Source of the DNA: Palleniella intestinalis
GTDB taxonomy: Bacteria; Bacteroidota; Bacteroidia; Bacteroidales; Bacteroidaceae
Reading direction: 5' to 3'
DNA: 64,000 bases
NCBI RefSeq assembly: GCF_013166595.1
Contig: NZ_JABKKG010000003.1
Span: 335,408-399,407, forward strand
This document shows, one piece after another, positions 46,629 through 55,571 of the stretch (position 1 is the stretch's first letter; each line of letters starts with the position of its first letter). The notes below the pieces were generated by a model. That model was given only the letters and a program-made list of their open reading frames with translations, ran no database searches and was not told the origin of the DNA. A program made the translations under genes and the position numbers.

Positions 46629-49268
46629 TCATGGGTTTTGAGGCAGTACTGTGACAATCACGCGTGCAAAGCCGGTGAGTCCCATCTTGTTGTTGTCTGT
46701 GGTCTGAAACACAAGATGCAATGTTTGTGGCTCAGTGACAGCAGGTGCGGTGAATGAAACTTGGTTCGGATTGTCCGGGTTTGTTTGCAAATCCACATGT
46801 ATGGGACAGGTTCCTGCTTCATAGAACTGCCACCATGCTGTCTCGAATTTCTGCGGTCTTTTCTTTGTGTTCTCAAAGAATTTCGCTTTATCAACACCTT
46901 TCTGTTCCGATATGTATTGGCGGTGGTGCCATTGTAACTCAAGGTCAAGGAAATTATCATCTTTGACATCGGCTGTCAGTGTGACTGTCTCTCCGCTGCG
47001 TACGGTTTTGTCGAGGCCTTCGAGAATTGTTACCTCGGGAGCATGGTTCGCATCCTCATATTTCGGTGTGGCTGCCCATGCAAGCCGTGATTGGAAATCG
47101 CGCAAGACATATTCTGTCCATCGGCTGTAGCTGCCTTTGTCAGTGTCACGATAGACATTCTCCATACCTGGTACTTTATAGAACTGTCCACCCCATCCTC
47201 CGTAAGTCGGGTTCTCATGACTGCGCAGTCCATTGCTTACGGAGTAGAGGAAGGCAGGTGAGTCCCCTTCGCTGATATTTGTCTGCACATAGTCTCTCGC
47301 AAGTGCGGAAGGACTGTCGTGAAGCCATCTGCGTACAAAATCCGCTGTATAGTTCTGGGCTCCGTAATCCCATGTGGCATGGAAATGATAGGATACGAGC
47401 ATTGTCACCAGTGGATGTTCTTGCTCAATGTAATTGCCTGCGGCATCCTGATACCAAATGTTGTACATCACCACTTTGCGTGCTGCCCGTTCATAATCCT
47501 CAGGGTACTCGTCTTTTATGACCTGAAGGGCTTTTGCCGCAGTGTTGCCTCCGCCCCATGCCTGAATGAACACCGGTCGCGGGTCATTGTCACGAAGGAT
47601 TCTCACGATGGCGTCAGAACCTTCTGTAGAAGTCCATTCTCTTGGGTTTATCCTTGCCGGCGCTCCGATTTTTGTCGCAGAAGCCGGAGTGTCAAGGCAT
47701 ACATGCGCCGGGTCTTCATCTCCAACGAATATTTTGCTGCGCAGATAGTCCGGTGAAGGATAGTCTTTGCTGTGCACTTTCAGGTTCGGATAAACCTCCG
47801 CATAATGGTCAATCTGTTTTTCAAGCCAATGTTCTTTGCTCCATCCATGCCTTTGGAAGCAGGAGTTTGTCTGTATGAGGGCAGCTATCTCCACATCGTT
47901 GCTACAGAAAAGAAGGTGTACCATGGAGCATCTATCGTCAATTTCGCTGTCTGTGAGAACGATGATGCGTGGCTTTTTCTCAGTATATTCTTTCAGCCAT
48001 CCAAGTCGTATCGCCCAATCGTCAAGGACTTCCCGGCGATGCTTACCTATGGTGGCAGCACCTTGCCATTTCCCTTCAAAAAGGGAAGGCTTTGTGCGGT
48101 CTGTCCACCATGACGCCCCGAGTTTATAATCGGTTGGCGATGGTGTTCCCGGCCATTGATTGTCAACAACAAGTATGCCTTTAATTGGTGTGAAAGCTGC
48201 GTTGTCGCAGGTAATCTCATAATTGAGGGTAGCGGTCTGTTTTGGGGAATATCGGACACAGTATTCACCTTTGCTCATGTAATATCCCTGCCAATTCTGT
48301 TTGTCTATCAAAAGATTGAAGCACGGAGAGCCTTTGGGGAGATTCTGTTTCTTGCCTTTGAATTTGAATTCCACTACAGAATATACCGGTACGTTTGTCT
48401 TTTGTTCTTTTTTGGGGTCAATGATTCTGCGCGATGAGTAGTTGGTCTTTTCAAAACTTCCGCCCCAAGACTCACCTTCCGGATTATCAGGATTGCCGTT
48501 CATCATATAGAGCAGTGAAGGAGTGTCACCCATTTTCACAACTCCTTTATAGTAGTTGATAAAGTCTGCACCGATGTGTCCGACTCCTTTCATGCAAGCT
48601 TCGTAATACCCTGCATGGTATTTGCTGCTATCTTTCGTGTCAGAAATCAGGCCGCGGTAAGAAGCATTGTTCTCTATCATCCATAAGTCCGGAAAATTCT
48701 CTGCGATATAGGCATAGCTGTCCACGCCCCATTTCTTGTTCGGTCCACCGATGTAATATACCCGAATTTTTGTGACAATGTCCGGTGCGTCGTGCAGAGC
48801 TTGCGCAACGTCTTCGAGGGTTCCCCATACAAGGACATATAGTGGTCTGCTGTCTTTCTTGCGGGCACAGCGTACAATCCATTCAGAGCCTTCCGTCGGT
48901 TTGTCGTAACCGGCAAATGGCGCAAGTCCGTGGCGGCCTTGTTTGCAAAGCGGACGCAGTTCTGCCGGTGTTTTCAACTCCTTGCAATGGGATTGTAGCA
49001 CAGGGAAATCCTTTTCGTAAATGTCTATCATTCTCAGAATCTCTTCTTTGGAGCCATTGCCGAAGGAAGGGGAGGAGACAAGTCCCTCTATGTCGAAAAG
49101 GTCACTGTACATGAGCAAATGCAGCATTGACTGATTGTCATCGGGGTCAGTGCCACCAATGTCAGTGCTGATTAGTATGCGTGGCTTCGGTTGTTGTGCG
49201 TAACTGCCATGACAAGGCATTAAGCAGAAACAGAGTGTCAGGATGATTATTGGAATATTTCTTACCAT
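46629..49268 (-). CDS. Secreted protein with two DUF1593 (nucleoside-hydrolase-like) domains
   Basis: An 879-residue exported protein (signal MVRNIPIIILTLCFCLMPCH). It contains two copies of the DUF1593 domain. The first begins PRILISTDIGGTDPDDNQSM near residue 30; the second begins [19 protein letters not shown] near residue 430. Each starts with an aspartate-rich loop like the calcium site of nucleoside hydrolases. The C-terminus is an immunoglobulin-like domain. The second copy has SEIDD where the first has GTDPDD, so its metal site may be altered. The substrate is unknown; sugars from plant glycans are plausible from context. It is the last gene of a three-gene paralogous operon. Confidence 0.82.
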   Translation of the reverse strand: MVRNIPIIILTLCFCLMPCHGSYAQQPKPRILISTDIGGTDPDDNQSMLHLLMYSDLFDIEGLVSSPSFGNGSKEEILRMIDIYEKDFPVLQSHCKELKTPAELRPLCKQGRHGLAPFAGYDKPTEGSEWIVRCARKKDSRPLYVLVWGTLEDVAQALHDAPDIVTKIRVYYIGGPNKKWGVDSYAYIAENFPDLWMIENNASYRGLISDTKDSSKYHAGYYEACMKGVGHIGADFINYYKGVVKMGDTPSLLYMMNGNPDNPEGESWGGSFEKTNYSSRRIIDPKKEQKTNVPVYSVVEFKFKGKKQNLPKGSPCFNLLIDKQNWQGYYMSKGEYCVRYSPKQTATLNYEITCDNAAFTPIKGILVVDNQWPGTPSPTDYKLGASWWTDRTKPSLFEGKWQGAATIGKHRREVLDDWAIRLGWLKEYTEKKPRIIVLTDSEIDDRCSMVHLLFCSNDVEIAALIQTNSCFQRHGWSKEHWLEKQIDHYAEVYPNLKVHSKDYPSPDYLRSKIFVGDEDPAHVCLDTPASATKIGAPARINPREWTSTEGSDAIVRILRDNDPRPVFIQAWGGGNTAAKALQVIKDEYPEDYERAARKVVMYNIWYQDAAGNYIEQEHPLVTMLVSYHFHATWDYGAQNYTADFVRRWLHDSPSALARDYVQTNISEGDSPAFLYSVSNGLRSHENPTYGGWGGQFYKVPGMENVYRDTDKGSYSRWTEYVLRDFQSRLAWAATPKYEDANHAPEVTILEGLDKTVRSGETVTLTADVKDDNFLDLELQWHHRQYISEQKGVDKAKFFENTKKRPQKFETAWWQFYEAGTCPIHVDLQTNPDNPNQVSFTAPAVTEPQTLHLVFQTTDNNKMGLTGFARVIVTVLPQNP

Positions 49269-49315
49269 ATGATAAAATCAAAAAAATAGTTGTCGGATTT
49301 ATTTTGTTGTCGGAT

Positions 49316-50641
49316 TTATTCCGCGACTTTCACGACAAGCCTGCGATATGCCGTTATTGCCGGCTTGCCATTATCGACCGCCTCAATGATTATATGAAGA
49401 ACTTTTCCATTGGCATCCTTAGGCACAGTGAATGAGAATGAGCCGTTACTGTTCCGGATGTCAATATTGTCGTTGTATTCTGATGCTTCTTTGTAAAGAT
49501 AAGCACTGAATCTCAGGGAGTTCCCGTCAGGGTCGTATGAGTTTTTTATGCTGAATCTTATTGTCTCACCTGCTTTGGCTTTAATGGACATAGGTTTGCG
49601 GGTCGGCTTTGACTCTTTGTTGAGCAGAATCACAGGGTGGTGGTTTGCTGCGGAGAAGTCAGCCTTACTGCTCCATTGTATTCTGGCTGCGAAATCATTG
49701 CGTATGGCGTCTGACCATCGCTGTATGGTCTGCTCTCCGTCCGGATTCGTGTGCATGAAGTATGGGTCGTATTGCTTCTCATCCAGATTGTTCCGTTCAA
49801 CCCAATCCATACCGCGCACAGCTTCAGTTCTCTTCTTGGAGAATCTGCCTCCCCAACCTCCGGCAGTGACGTCTTCCGGTATATTCAGCCCGTTGTTGAC
49901 AAGGTAAAGGAACGATGGTGAGTCGCCTTCTGTTGCCCATCGGCGGGTAGGGTAGACATTGCCCATCGGCGGAAAAGCCTGTACGTTTTCCTTTGTCCAG
50001 TTGTCGTCAGGCGCCCAGTTGTAGACATCACGCGCCCGGATGTAGAGAATTTCAGGGAAATTGTGCGCAATCCATGCACCGGCATCGCATTGTCCGAGGA
50101 TGTCGTAGATTCGGATTTTCCCGAGGAATTTCTTGAATTCTTTTTCACTGCGGGTGTGCTTCACTTTCCAGATGGCTTGGGCTATCGTGTTCATTCCTCC
50201 CCAAGCTGTGAGCCATACCGGTCGCGGGTCATCGCTGTCAACGGCAGCGATGATCAGTTCCGAGCCCGGAGTGTCCTTACCTTTACCTACACCACTCATT
50301 CCCACTTCTGTCTGTCCTGTGGTTGCGATGCTGCGAAGATAGTCCGCTGTCGGGAATCTTGGGTCATGCGCCTTCAGGTTCGTTTCTGCAAGTGCGTATG
50401 CGTCAATGATTTTGTTGAGGGTGGCGATACCTATCGGCGATTTGCAGAACGCCATCTGGCAGACCATCCCCTCAATGTCGATGTCGTTAGCCATCATCAG
50501 CAGGTGGACCATTGACTCCTCATCATCAGGGTCAGTGCCGCCGATGTCTGTGGTAACAATCACGCGCCGGTTCTCCTGCTGTGCAAAAGCAAGACAGCAG
50601 GAAGAGGCGGTGAGAAGCAGGGGAAAGAGAAATTTCCTCAT
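49316..50641 (-). CDS. Secreted DUF1593 protein, paralogue 2
   Basis: A 441-residue exported protein (signal MRKFLFPLLLTASSCCLAFA). A single DUF1593 domain begins RRVIVTTDIGGTDPDDEESM, and an immunoglobulin-like C-terminal domain starts near residue 340 (ETIRFSIKNSYDPDGNSL). The order of motifs (STDIGGTDPDD-like loop, GDSPSFLYLVNNGLN, GGWGGRF) is shared with its two neighbours, so the three arose by duplication. It lies 8 bp after paralogue 3. Confidence 0.85.
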   Translation of the reverse strand: MRKFLFPLLLTASSCCLAFAQQENRRVIVTTDIGGTDPDDEESMVHLLMMANDIDIEGMVCQMAFCKSPIGIATLNKIIDAYALAETNLKAHDPRFPTADYLRSIATTGQTEVGMSGVGKGKDTPGSELIIAAVDSDDPRPVWLTAWGGMNTIAQAIWKVKHTRSEKEFKKFLGKIRIYDILGQCDAGAWIAHNFPEILYIRARDVYNWAPDDNWTKENVQAFPPMGNVYPTRRWATEGDSPSFLYLVNNGLNIPEDVTAGGWGGRFSKKRTEAVRGMDWVERNNLDEKQYDPYFMHTNPDGEQTIQRWSDAIRNDFAARIQWSSKADFSAANHHPVILLNKESKPTRKPMSIKAKAGETIRFSIKNSYDPDGNSLRFSAYLYKEASEYNDNIDIRNSNGSFSFTVPKDANGKVLHIIIEAVDNGKPAITAYRRLVVKVAE

Positions 50642-50649
50642 AAGTTGGA

Positions 50650-52059
50650 TTATTTTACATCTATAATTAAACGGTCGTATCGCGTGAGGGCAGGGATGCC
50701 ATTGTCTGTGGCAGCAACAATGATATGCATTGTGCCCTTACGCTCAGTCTTGGGCACGATGAAGTATGCCTCCGCCTTGTCGGCATCCACAATCTTCAGC
50801 GGGTTTCCTGTGCGTGCGCTGGAAATGTTGAATGTTCCCGCCTCAGGATAGTAGAACCATGTATAGTTGACAGTGTTCTTGTCCGGGTCGCTTGCCTTTG
50901 CGGAGAGCCTGATGGTGTCACCAATGTGGGCAATGATGTTCTTCTCGCCCTGTATCTCAATCACTGGAGCATGGTTCGCTTTTCTGTAAGGCTTTATTGT
51001 CCAGTCCATCCGGGCTTCAAAATCATTCTGGAAAGCCTCACGCCACCGCCATATTGTCGCATGATTGGAAGTATGCCAACAGCCGTCCTTTCCGAACACC
51101 TCGTCCATGGCGTTTGTCCATATCGGTCGCGTCTCCGGCTCAAGAAACCAGCGTTCTGTGCGTGGCTGATAGAGTTCATAGCGTCCGCCCCATCCTCCCC
51201 AGTCAGGTCGCTCAGGATTGTTCAGACCGTTGTCAATAAGGCAAAGGAATGACGGAGTGTCACCCTCCATCAGGAATTTCATGAAAGGATACTGCTTGCC
51301 GAGCGGTCCTTTTGAGCGGATATGCTCATCAAGCCATGGGTTCTTCACGATTGTTGAGTCTGCGCCTGCGAAGCGTGCATGGAAGTCGTCTCCGGCGATA
51401 CCGCTCCATGTTGCGTAATGGTAGCCTCCGAATTTGTGATAGCCGGGGCTGACGATGTAGAAAAGGTTCTTGAAATTATTGCGAATCCATGGGCCGCTGT
51501 CGTCTTGGTCAGAGATGGCGTATACTCGCAGTTTGCCAACAATTCTGTCCACCTCATCTTTGTGCCGTGTGGCGTTCAGTTTCCAGAGAGCCTGCGCAAG
51601 ACAGTTCGGGCCGCCCCATACGAGTACCCACACCGGGCGGTCATCCTCTTTGTCCAGAACATTGATTATGAGATTCGATCCGTCGGAGTCCATTCCTTCG
51701 CCAACGGCGTTCATTCCGTAATCCGCACGTCCTTCGCAGGTTACCGCGCGTATCTCGTCCGCGGTAGGGAATCCTGCTTCATGCTTCAGCAGATTTGGCT
51801 GCACTTTTTCATACGCGTCAAGAATCTCAAGCAAGCGCCATTTTGCAGTCTTCCTCCTCTGGTGTACGGAAGTTGTGGCAACAACCCCCTCCACATCCCA
51901 CTGGTTGGAATAGACCAGGAAGCGTACGAATGACATGGCGTCATCCGGTTCATTCTCAATGTCGGTAAGGACAATGATACGTGGCTTCTGGCTACGTGCA
52001 GCCTCACAGAACCCGGTGCCAAAGCATAAAATGATAAGAAATGCTAATACTTTGTTCAT
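50650..52059 (-). CDS. Secreted DUF1593 protein, paralogue 3
   Basis: A 469-residue exported protein (signal [20 protein letters not shown]). The aspartate loop reads [19 protein letters not shown]. Shared motifs are [15 protein letters not shown] and WGGWGGRYE, then a C-terminal immunoglobulin-like domain ([16 protein letters not shown]). It is the promoter-proximal gene of the three. No -7 box was found in the 60 bp upstream; copy 2 of the 42-bp repeat lies there instead. Confidence 0.85.
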   Translation of the reverse strand: MNKVLAFLIILCFGTGFCEAARSQKPRIIVLTDIENEPDDAMSFVRFLVYSNQWDVEGVVATTSVHQRRKTAKWRLLEILDAYEKVQPNLLKHEAGFPTADEIRAVTCEGRADYGMNAVGEGMDSDGSNLIINVLDKEDDRPVWVLVWGGPNCLAQALWKLNATRHKDEVDRIVGKLRVYAISDQDDSGPWIRNNFKNLFYIVSPGYHKFGGYHYATWSGIAGDDFHARFAGADSTIVKNPWLDEHIRSKGPLGKQYPFMKFLMEGDTPSFLCLIDNGLNNPERPDWGGWGGRYELYQPRTERWFLEPETRPIWTNAMDEVFGKDGCWHTSNHATIWRWREAFQNDFEARMDWTIKPYRKANHAPVIEIQGEKNIIAHIGDTIRLSAKASDPDKNTVNYTWFYYPEAGTFNISSARTGNPLKIVDADKAEAYFIVPKTERKGTMHIIVAATDNGIPALTRYDRLIIDVK

Positions 52060-52072
52060 AATTTATGTGTGT

Positions 52073-52114
52073 AAAGAGTTATACATTCAAGATAGAAGTG
52101 CAATTTCTTGACTG
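52073..52114 (-). repeat. 42-bp dispersed repeat, copy 2
   Basis: Exact inverse copy of the sequence at 11727-11768. It lies 13 bp upstream of the first DUF1593 gene, between that gene and a long hairpin, where a promoter would be expected. Confidence 0.85.
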
Positions 52115-52285
52115 CATATGAGTCCCCCTCCTTCTGTGCATAAGAGGTTCCGGAGTGTAGCGACAGGGTTCTCTTATACACAGAAGGAGGAACCTTCCCA
52201 TTAAAGATTTCAAAGTCTTGCCGAAAGCGCAAACACTTATGGAAAGTGCTATTATGAGTAAATAAGTTCTTGTCATGGTTAGCAT
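52079..52285 (-). pseudogene. Possible signal-peptide remnant of a decayed gene
   Basis: A 68-codon frame whose first 30 residues look like a real signal peptide (MTRTYLLIIALSISVCAFG) followed by sequence of unnatural composition rich in Arg and Cys. The change coincides with the hairpin at 52127-52190, and the end runs through the 42-bp repeat. This suggests that insertion of a repeat element cut off the rest of a secreted-protein gene, possibly another DUF1593 copy. It could also be chance. Confidence 0.3.
52127..52190. repeat. Long hairpin next to the 42-bp repeat
   Basis: Arms 52127-52146 (CCTCCTTCTGTGCATAAGAG) and 52171-52190 pair at 19 of 20 positions around a 24-nt loop. No T tract follows on either strand, so an intrinsic terminator is not obvious. 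It may belong to the same mobile repeat as the 42-bp sequence. Confidence 0.75.
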
Positions 52286-52309
52286 GATTTGTTGTTTTGT
52301 TGTCAGTTG

Positions 52310-52684
52310 TTATTGTTTTTCTGTTTCATATTCCTCACGGCAATCAAGTATCGTTTTCATGTTCTTTTGCGCCCATTCTGTCAGTTCGTGAATGATGGGC
52401 ACAAGTGAGTGGCCGATTTCTGTCAGGCTGTATTCTACTTTTGGAGGGACGACCGGAAAAATCTTCCGTTCCACCAGACCGTCCGTTTCCAGGGTCTTGA
52501 GTGTCTCGGACAGGACTTTTGAGGAGATGTCAGGAATTAGTTTGCACAGTTCGTTGAATCGTATTGCTTCCTGTTCGCTTAATATCACGATGACAAGCAA
52601 TGCCCATTTTGTTCCGAACCGTGAGACGATATTGCGTATGGGGCATATTTCTATGATAGAGTTCTTGTTTTTGTTTTTCAGCAT
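52310..52684 (-). CDS. HxlR-family transcriptional regulator
   Basis: A 124-residue winged-helix regulator. The HxlR pattern is clear: a conserved cysteine in EICPIRNIVSRFGTKWALLV, then RFNELCKLIPDISSKVLSETLKTLE and GLVERKIFPVVPPKVEYSLT. Some HxlR proteins sense thiol oxidation or aldehydes through that cysteine. I start at MLKNKNKNSIIEICP because a -7 promoter box 54 bp upstream excludes the longer frame. It is transcribed away from a cupin gene, its likely target. Confidence 0.92.
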   Translation of the reverse strand: MLKNKNKNSIIEICPIRNIVSRFGTKWALLVIVILSEQEAIRFNELCKLIPDISSKVLSETLKTLETDGLVERKIFPVVPPKVEYSLTEIGHSLVPIIHELTEWAQKNMKTILDCREEYETEKQ

Positions 52685-52737
52685 ACAATAGTGGTTAGTC
52701 GTTATGGAATTGTGTACGATGCAGTGCCGCATTTTGA

Positions 52738-52745
52738 CAAAGTTA
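52738..52745 (-). promoter_or_regulatory. -7 box of the HxlR gene
   Basis: Minus-strand TAACTTTG, 54 bp upstream of the chosen ATG. The divergent cupin promoter is about 120 bp away, so a shared operator is possible. Confidence 0.55.
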
Positions 52746-52867
52746 GTGAAAAAAACGCGATACATTGATGATTGTGCGGTGTCTTAATGTGTTTTAACAT
52801 ATCTCTAACAATCAAAGAAACAGCAAAAGTGAGGAAAAAGTAACTGTGTTTCTAAAAAGTAAGTTCT

Positions 52868-52898
52868 TGTATATGAGGACATAATGCGCTAACTTTGC
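52868..52898 (+). promoter_or_regulatory. Promoter of the cupin gene
   Basis: TTG at 52868-52870, a 20-bp spacer and TAACTTTG at 52891-52898, followed by C. The leader to the cupin ATG is about 55 nt. Confidence 0.7.
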
Positions 52899-52958
52899 AC
52901 CTGTGAAAACAAAGTCCATACTTTGTAAGATACAATTTAACCATAAAAAAATAACATT

Positions 52959-53369
52959 ATGAGTACTGTTGAAACATTGAACAAGGGCGTAAAGTATGCC
53001 CATGCATCTGTAGGAACACTTAAAGGCTACGAAGGTAAGGACTTTGTCAAGGAAATTACCGGTGCCACTTCGTGCGAAATCTCGTTTGGAACATTGCCCA
53101 TAGGTGCTGCTGTTCCGTTCTTTCACAGCCACAAGGCAAACGAGGAGAACTACATCATCCTTTCCGGAAAGGGAAAGTTTCAGGTCAATGATGAGGTGTT
53201 CGACATTGCCGAAGGTTCCGTTGTCCGTGTTGCAACAGGTTGCGACCGCAATCTGAAATGCACCTCCGAAGAGCCGATGACATATATCTGCATTCAGGCA
53301 AAAGAAGGCAGTCTGGAGGGATATACGATGACCGATGCGGAGGTGACAGAGCGCGTGAATTTGCTGTAG
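52959..53369 (+). CDS. Cupin-domain protein
   Basis: A 136-residue single-domain cupin. Metal ligands are visible in FFHSHKANEENYIILSG (HxH...E) and the second cupin motif is VVRVATGCDRNLKC. The C-terminus is acidic. Substrate unknown; small cupins next to HxlR regulators are often involved in detoxification or quinone/aldehyde stress, which is inference. Palindrome array 3 begins shortly after the stop. Confidence 0.85.
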   Translation: MSTVETLNKGVKYAHASVGTLKGYEGKDFVKEITGATSCEISFGTLPIGAAVPFFHSHKANEENYIILSGKGKFQVNDEVFDIAEGSVVRVATGCDRNLKCTSEEPMTYICIQAKEGSLEGYTMTDAEVTERVNLL

Positions 53370-53386
53370 TGTCAGGTTGTGATTCC

Positions 53387-53467
53387 AAAGGTAACCTTTT
53401 GTGTTGTAAAAGGTTACCTTTGGCACTGTAAAGTGTAACACTTTGCATGGTGAAAAGTAACCTTTCG
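53387..53467. repeat. Palindrome array 3: four units, 22-bp period
   Basis: Centres lie at 53393, 53415, 53437 and 53459, each exactly 22 bp apart. Unit 3 is AAAGTGTAACACTTT, where paired changes on both arms keep the palindrome while the sequence differs. That compensation suggests the symmetry is under selection. Confidence 0.92.
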
Positions 53468-53709
53468 CGACAGACTCCCATTCCCTTTTTATGTGTAAAA
53501 GCAAGTGCTTTGTAATCAATGAGATAGGTGGAAGGTTGCGGTTTTGTTTGTGCCTGCCGTGTTTTGCTGTCCGGTTTGTGCTCTGTGAATACAGCGTACA
53601 GCCTTGGAATGTTCCAAGCCGCATGCTCGGCCATACAGGTTGGCTGTTGACACAATCTGTTTTTTATACATCAAAAATTCTTAATTTTTTGTAATTATAT
53701 GGTTTGTGA

Positions 53710-53741
53710 TTGAACATTGTGCAAGTAATTTCCTATCTTTG
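53710..53741 (+). promoter_or_regulatory. Promoter of galE
   Basis: TTG at 53710-53712, a 21-bp spacer and TATCTTTG at 53734-53741, followed by C. It lies 38 bp before the ATG and rules out the longer upstream frame. Confidence 0.7.
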
Positions 53742-53778
53742 CATAAATATTTCTAACTATAATAAAAACATTACTCAA

Positions 53779-54795
53779 ATGAAAATTCTTTTGTGCGGTG
53801 GTGCCGGATTCATAGGAACCCACACCATTGTGGAACTTGACAAGGCGGGCCATGAAGTTGTTGTGGTCGACAATTTGGTGAACTCACAGGAAGAAGCACT
53901 CAAGCGTGTTGCTGAGATTATAGGAAAGAAAGTTTCGTTTTATAAGGTTGACTGCCGTGACCGCGAGGGGCTGACGAGAGTTTTTGATGAGAACAAGTTT
54001 GATGCTGTCATCCATTTTGCCGGTTTGAAGGCCGTCGGTGAGTCTGTTGCCAAGCCTTTGGAATATTATGAGAACAACATGAACGCCACGTTTGTCCTCA
54101 TGGATGTCATGCGTCAGCATGGCTGCAAGAACATAATTTTCTCCTCTTCTGCGACTGTCTATGGCGATCCTGCCATAATTCCTATAACAGAGGAGTGTCC
54201 GAAGGGGCATTGCACCAACCCTTACGGTCAGACAAAATCCATGCTTGAGGAAGTCCTGATTGATGTGCAGAAGGCGGACAATGAATGGAATGTCGTCCTG
54301 TTGCGCTATTTCAATCCTATCGGCGCGCACAAGTCCGGCAAGATAGGCGAGAACCCTAACGGCATACCGAACAACCTTATGCCTTACATCACGCAGACTG
54401 CGATAGGTCTGCGTGAAGAACTTGGTGTTTTCGGCAACGACTATGACACACCGGACGGTACAGGCGTACGCGACTATATCCACGTCTGTGACCTTGCCGC
54501 AGGCCATGTTGCTGCACTTTCCGCAATAGAGCGCAAGTGCGGACTTGCTATATACAATCTCGGTACAGGCCATGGATATTCTGTCCTTGACGTTGTGAAA
54601 GCCTTTGAGAAAGCCAACGGGCTGAAAGTTCCTTATGCCATAAAGCCACGTCGTCCGGGAGACATTGCCACATGCTACTGCAATCCGGCAAAGGCAAAGG
54701 CGGAGCTGGGTTGGGAAGCACATTTCGGCATTGAGGATATGTGCCGTGATTCATGGAACTTCCAGAAGAACAACCCGAGAGGTTACGAGGAGTAA
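53779..54795 (+). CDS. galE: UDP-glucose 4-epimerase
   Basis: GalE interconverts UDP-glucose and UDP-galactose. The 338-residue short-chain dehydrogenase has the NAD-binding GGAGFIGTH, the serine motif FSSSATVYGDP and the catalytic YxxxK in NPYGQTKSM. The start MKILLCGGAGFIGTH was chosen from the promoter position and family fit. trmO follows after 22 bp. Confidence 0.95.
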   Translation: MKILLCGGAGFIGTHTIVELDKAGHEVVVVDNLVNSQEEALKRVAEIIGKKVSFYKVDCRDREGLTRVFDENKFDAVIHFAGLKAVGESVAKPLEYYENNMNATFVLMDVMRQHGCKNIIFSSSATVYGDPAIIPITEECPKGHCTNPYGQTKSMLEEVLIDVQKADNEWNVVLLRYFNPIGAHKSGKIGENPNGIPNNLMPYITQTAIGLREELGVFGNDYDTPDGTGVRDYIHVCDLAAGHVAALSAIERKCGLAIYNLGTGHGYSVLDVVKAFEKANGLKVPYAIKPRRPGDIATCYCNPAKAKAELGWEAHFGIEDMCRDSWNFQKNNPRGYEE

Positions 54796-54817
54796 CCAAC
54801 TGATACAGTGTACAATA

Positions 54818-55531
54818 ATGACAATGGAGATTAGTCCGATAGCCTTTTTTCGCTCACCTTTCACATCAAAATTCGGCGTTCCGCGTCAAAGTGGTGTCGT
54901 TGAGGAAGTTGAGGGAGAGGTGGTTTTCCATAAGCCATACGACAATCCTGATGCTGTCCGCGGCATAGAAAAATTTGACTATGTATGGCTTGTATGGGGC
55001 TTTAGCGAGAATCTTCGTAACAGACAGTCTCCTTGTGATAAGGAAAACGGAATGGCAGAGGAGGATAGGGTGGCGTCCCACCTCCTTGTGCGTCCGCCAC
55101 GTTTGGGAGGGAATGAACGCGTAGGAGTGTTTGCCTCACGCTCACCTTTCCGTCCCAACGGGCTCGGGTTGTCCTGTGTGCGCCTGAAGGAAGCAACGGA
55201 AGGACGCTTGATAGTCCTTGGAGCAGACCTTATGGACGGCACACCGATATACGATGTGAAGCCTTATGTCGCCTATGCCGATGCTCATCCTGATGCACGT
55301 TCCGGCTTTGTCGACACAACGGAATGGCAGCCGCTTGCTGTTGTCTTCCCCAAAGAGTTGCAGGAAGGTCTCTCCGAGGCAGACATACGGGCTGTTTCCG
55401 GAGCGTTGAGCCAAGACCCGCGTCCGCATTACCATAAAGACCCGTCACGCGTTTACGGGATGCCTTTCAGAGGAAAGGACATCCGTTTCCGCATCAGTGA
55501 CAACATTGTTGAGATAATAGACATAATCTAA
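54818..55531 (+). CDS. trmO: tRNA (t6A37) N6-methyltransferase TrmO
   Basis: TrmO methylates t6A37 of tRNA-Thr to m6t6A. The 237-residue product has the TsaA/YaeB domain: IAFFRSPFTSKFGVPRQSG, FDYVWLVWGFSEN, VGVFASRSPFRPNGLGLS and the C-terminal DPRPHYHKDPSRVYGM. Start is MTMEISPIAFF or two codons later. It is 22 bp downstream of galE. MtaB at 35.6 kb acts on the same t6A37 base. Confidence 0.92.
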   Translation: MTMEISPIAFFRSPFTSKFGVPRQSGVVEEVEGEVVFHKPYDNPDAVRGIEKFDYVWLVWGFSENLRNRQSPCDKENGMAEEDRVASHLLVRPPRLGGNERVGVFASRSPFRPNGLGLSCVRLKEATEGRLIVLGADLMDGTPIYDVKPYVAYADAHPDARSGFVDTTEWQPLAVVFPKELQEGLSEADIRAVSGALSQDPRPHYHKDPSRVYGMPFRGKDIRFRISDNIVEIIDII

Positions 55532-55571
55532 GCCGTCACCGAATGATTGTGACGCCAAACTAATTACCATA

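Larger units (their letters stand above)
53370..53778. other. 409-bp gap with palindrome array 3 and galE promoter
   Basis: The array occupies 53387-53467, and the galE promoter lies at 53710-53741. Between them is about 240 bp with no supported gene; open frames there are on the minus strand and cross the repeats. Confidence 0.6.

Noticed and set aside
52127..52190. Intrinsic terminator
   Set aside because: Strong stem but no T tract on either strand; kept as a repeat-associated hairpin instead.
52812..53624. 270-codon minus-strand frame over the cupin gene
   Set aside because: It is antisense to a clear cupin gene with its own promoter and reads through palindrome array 3.
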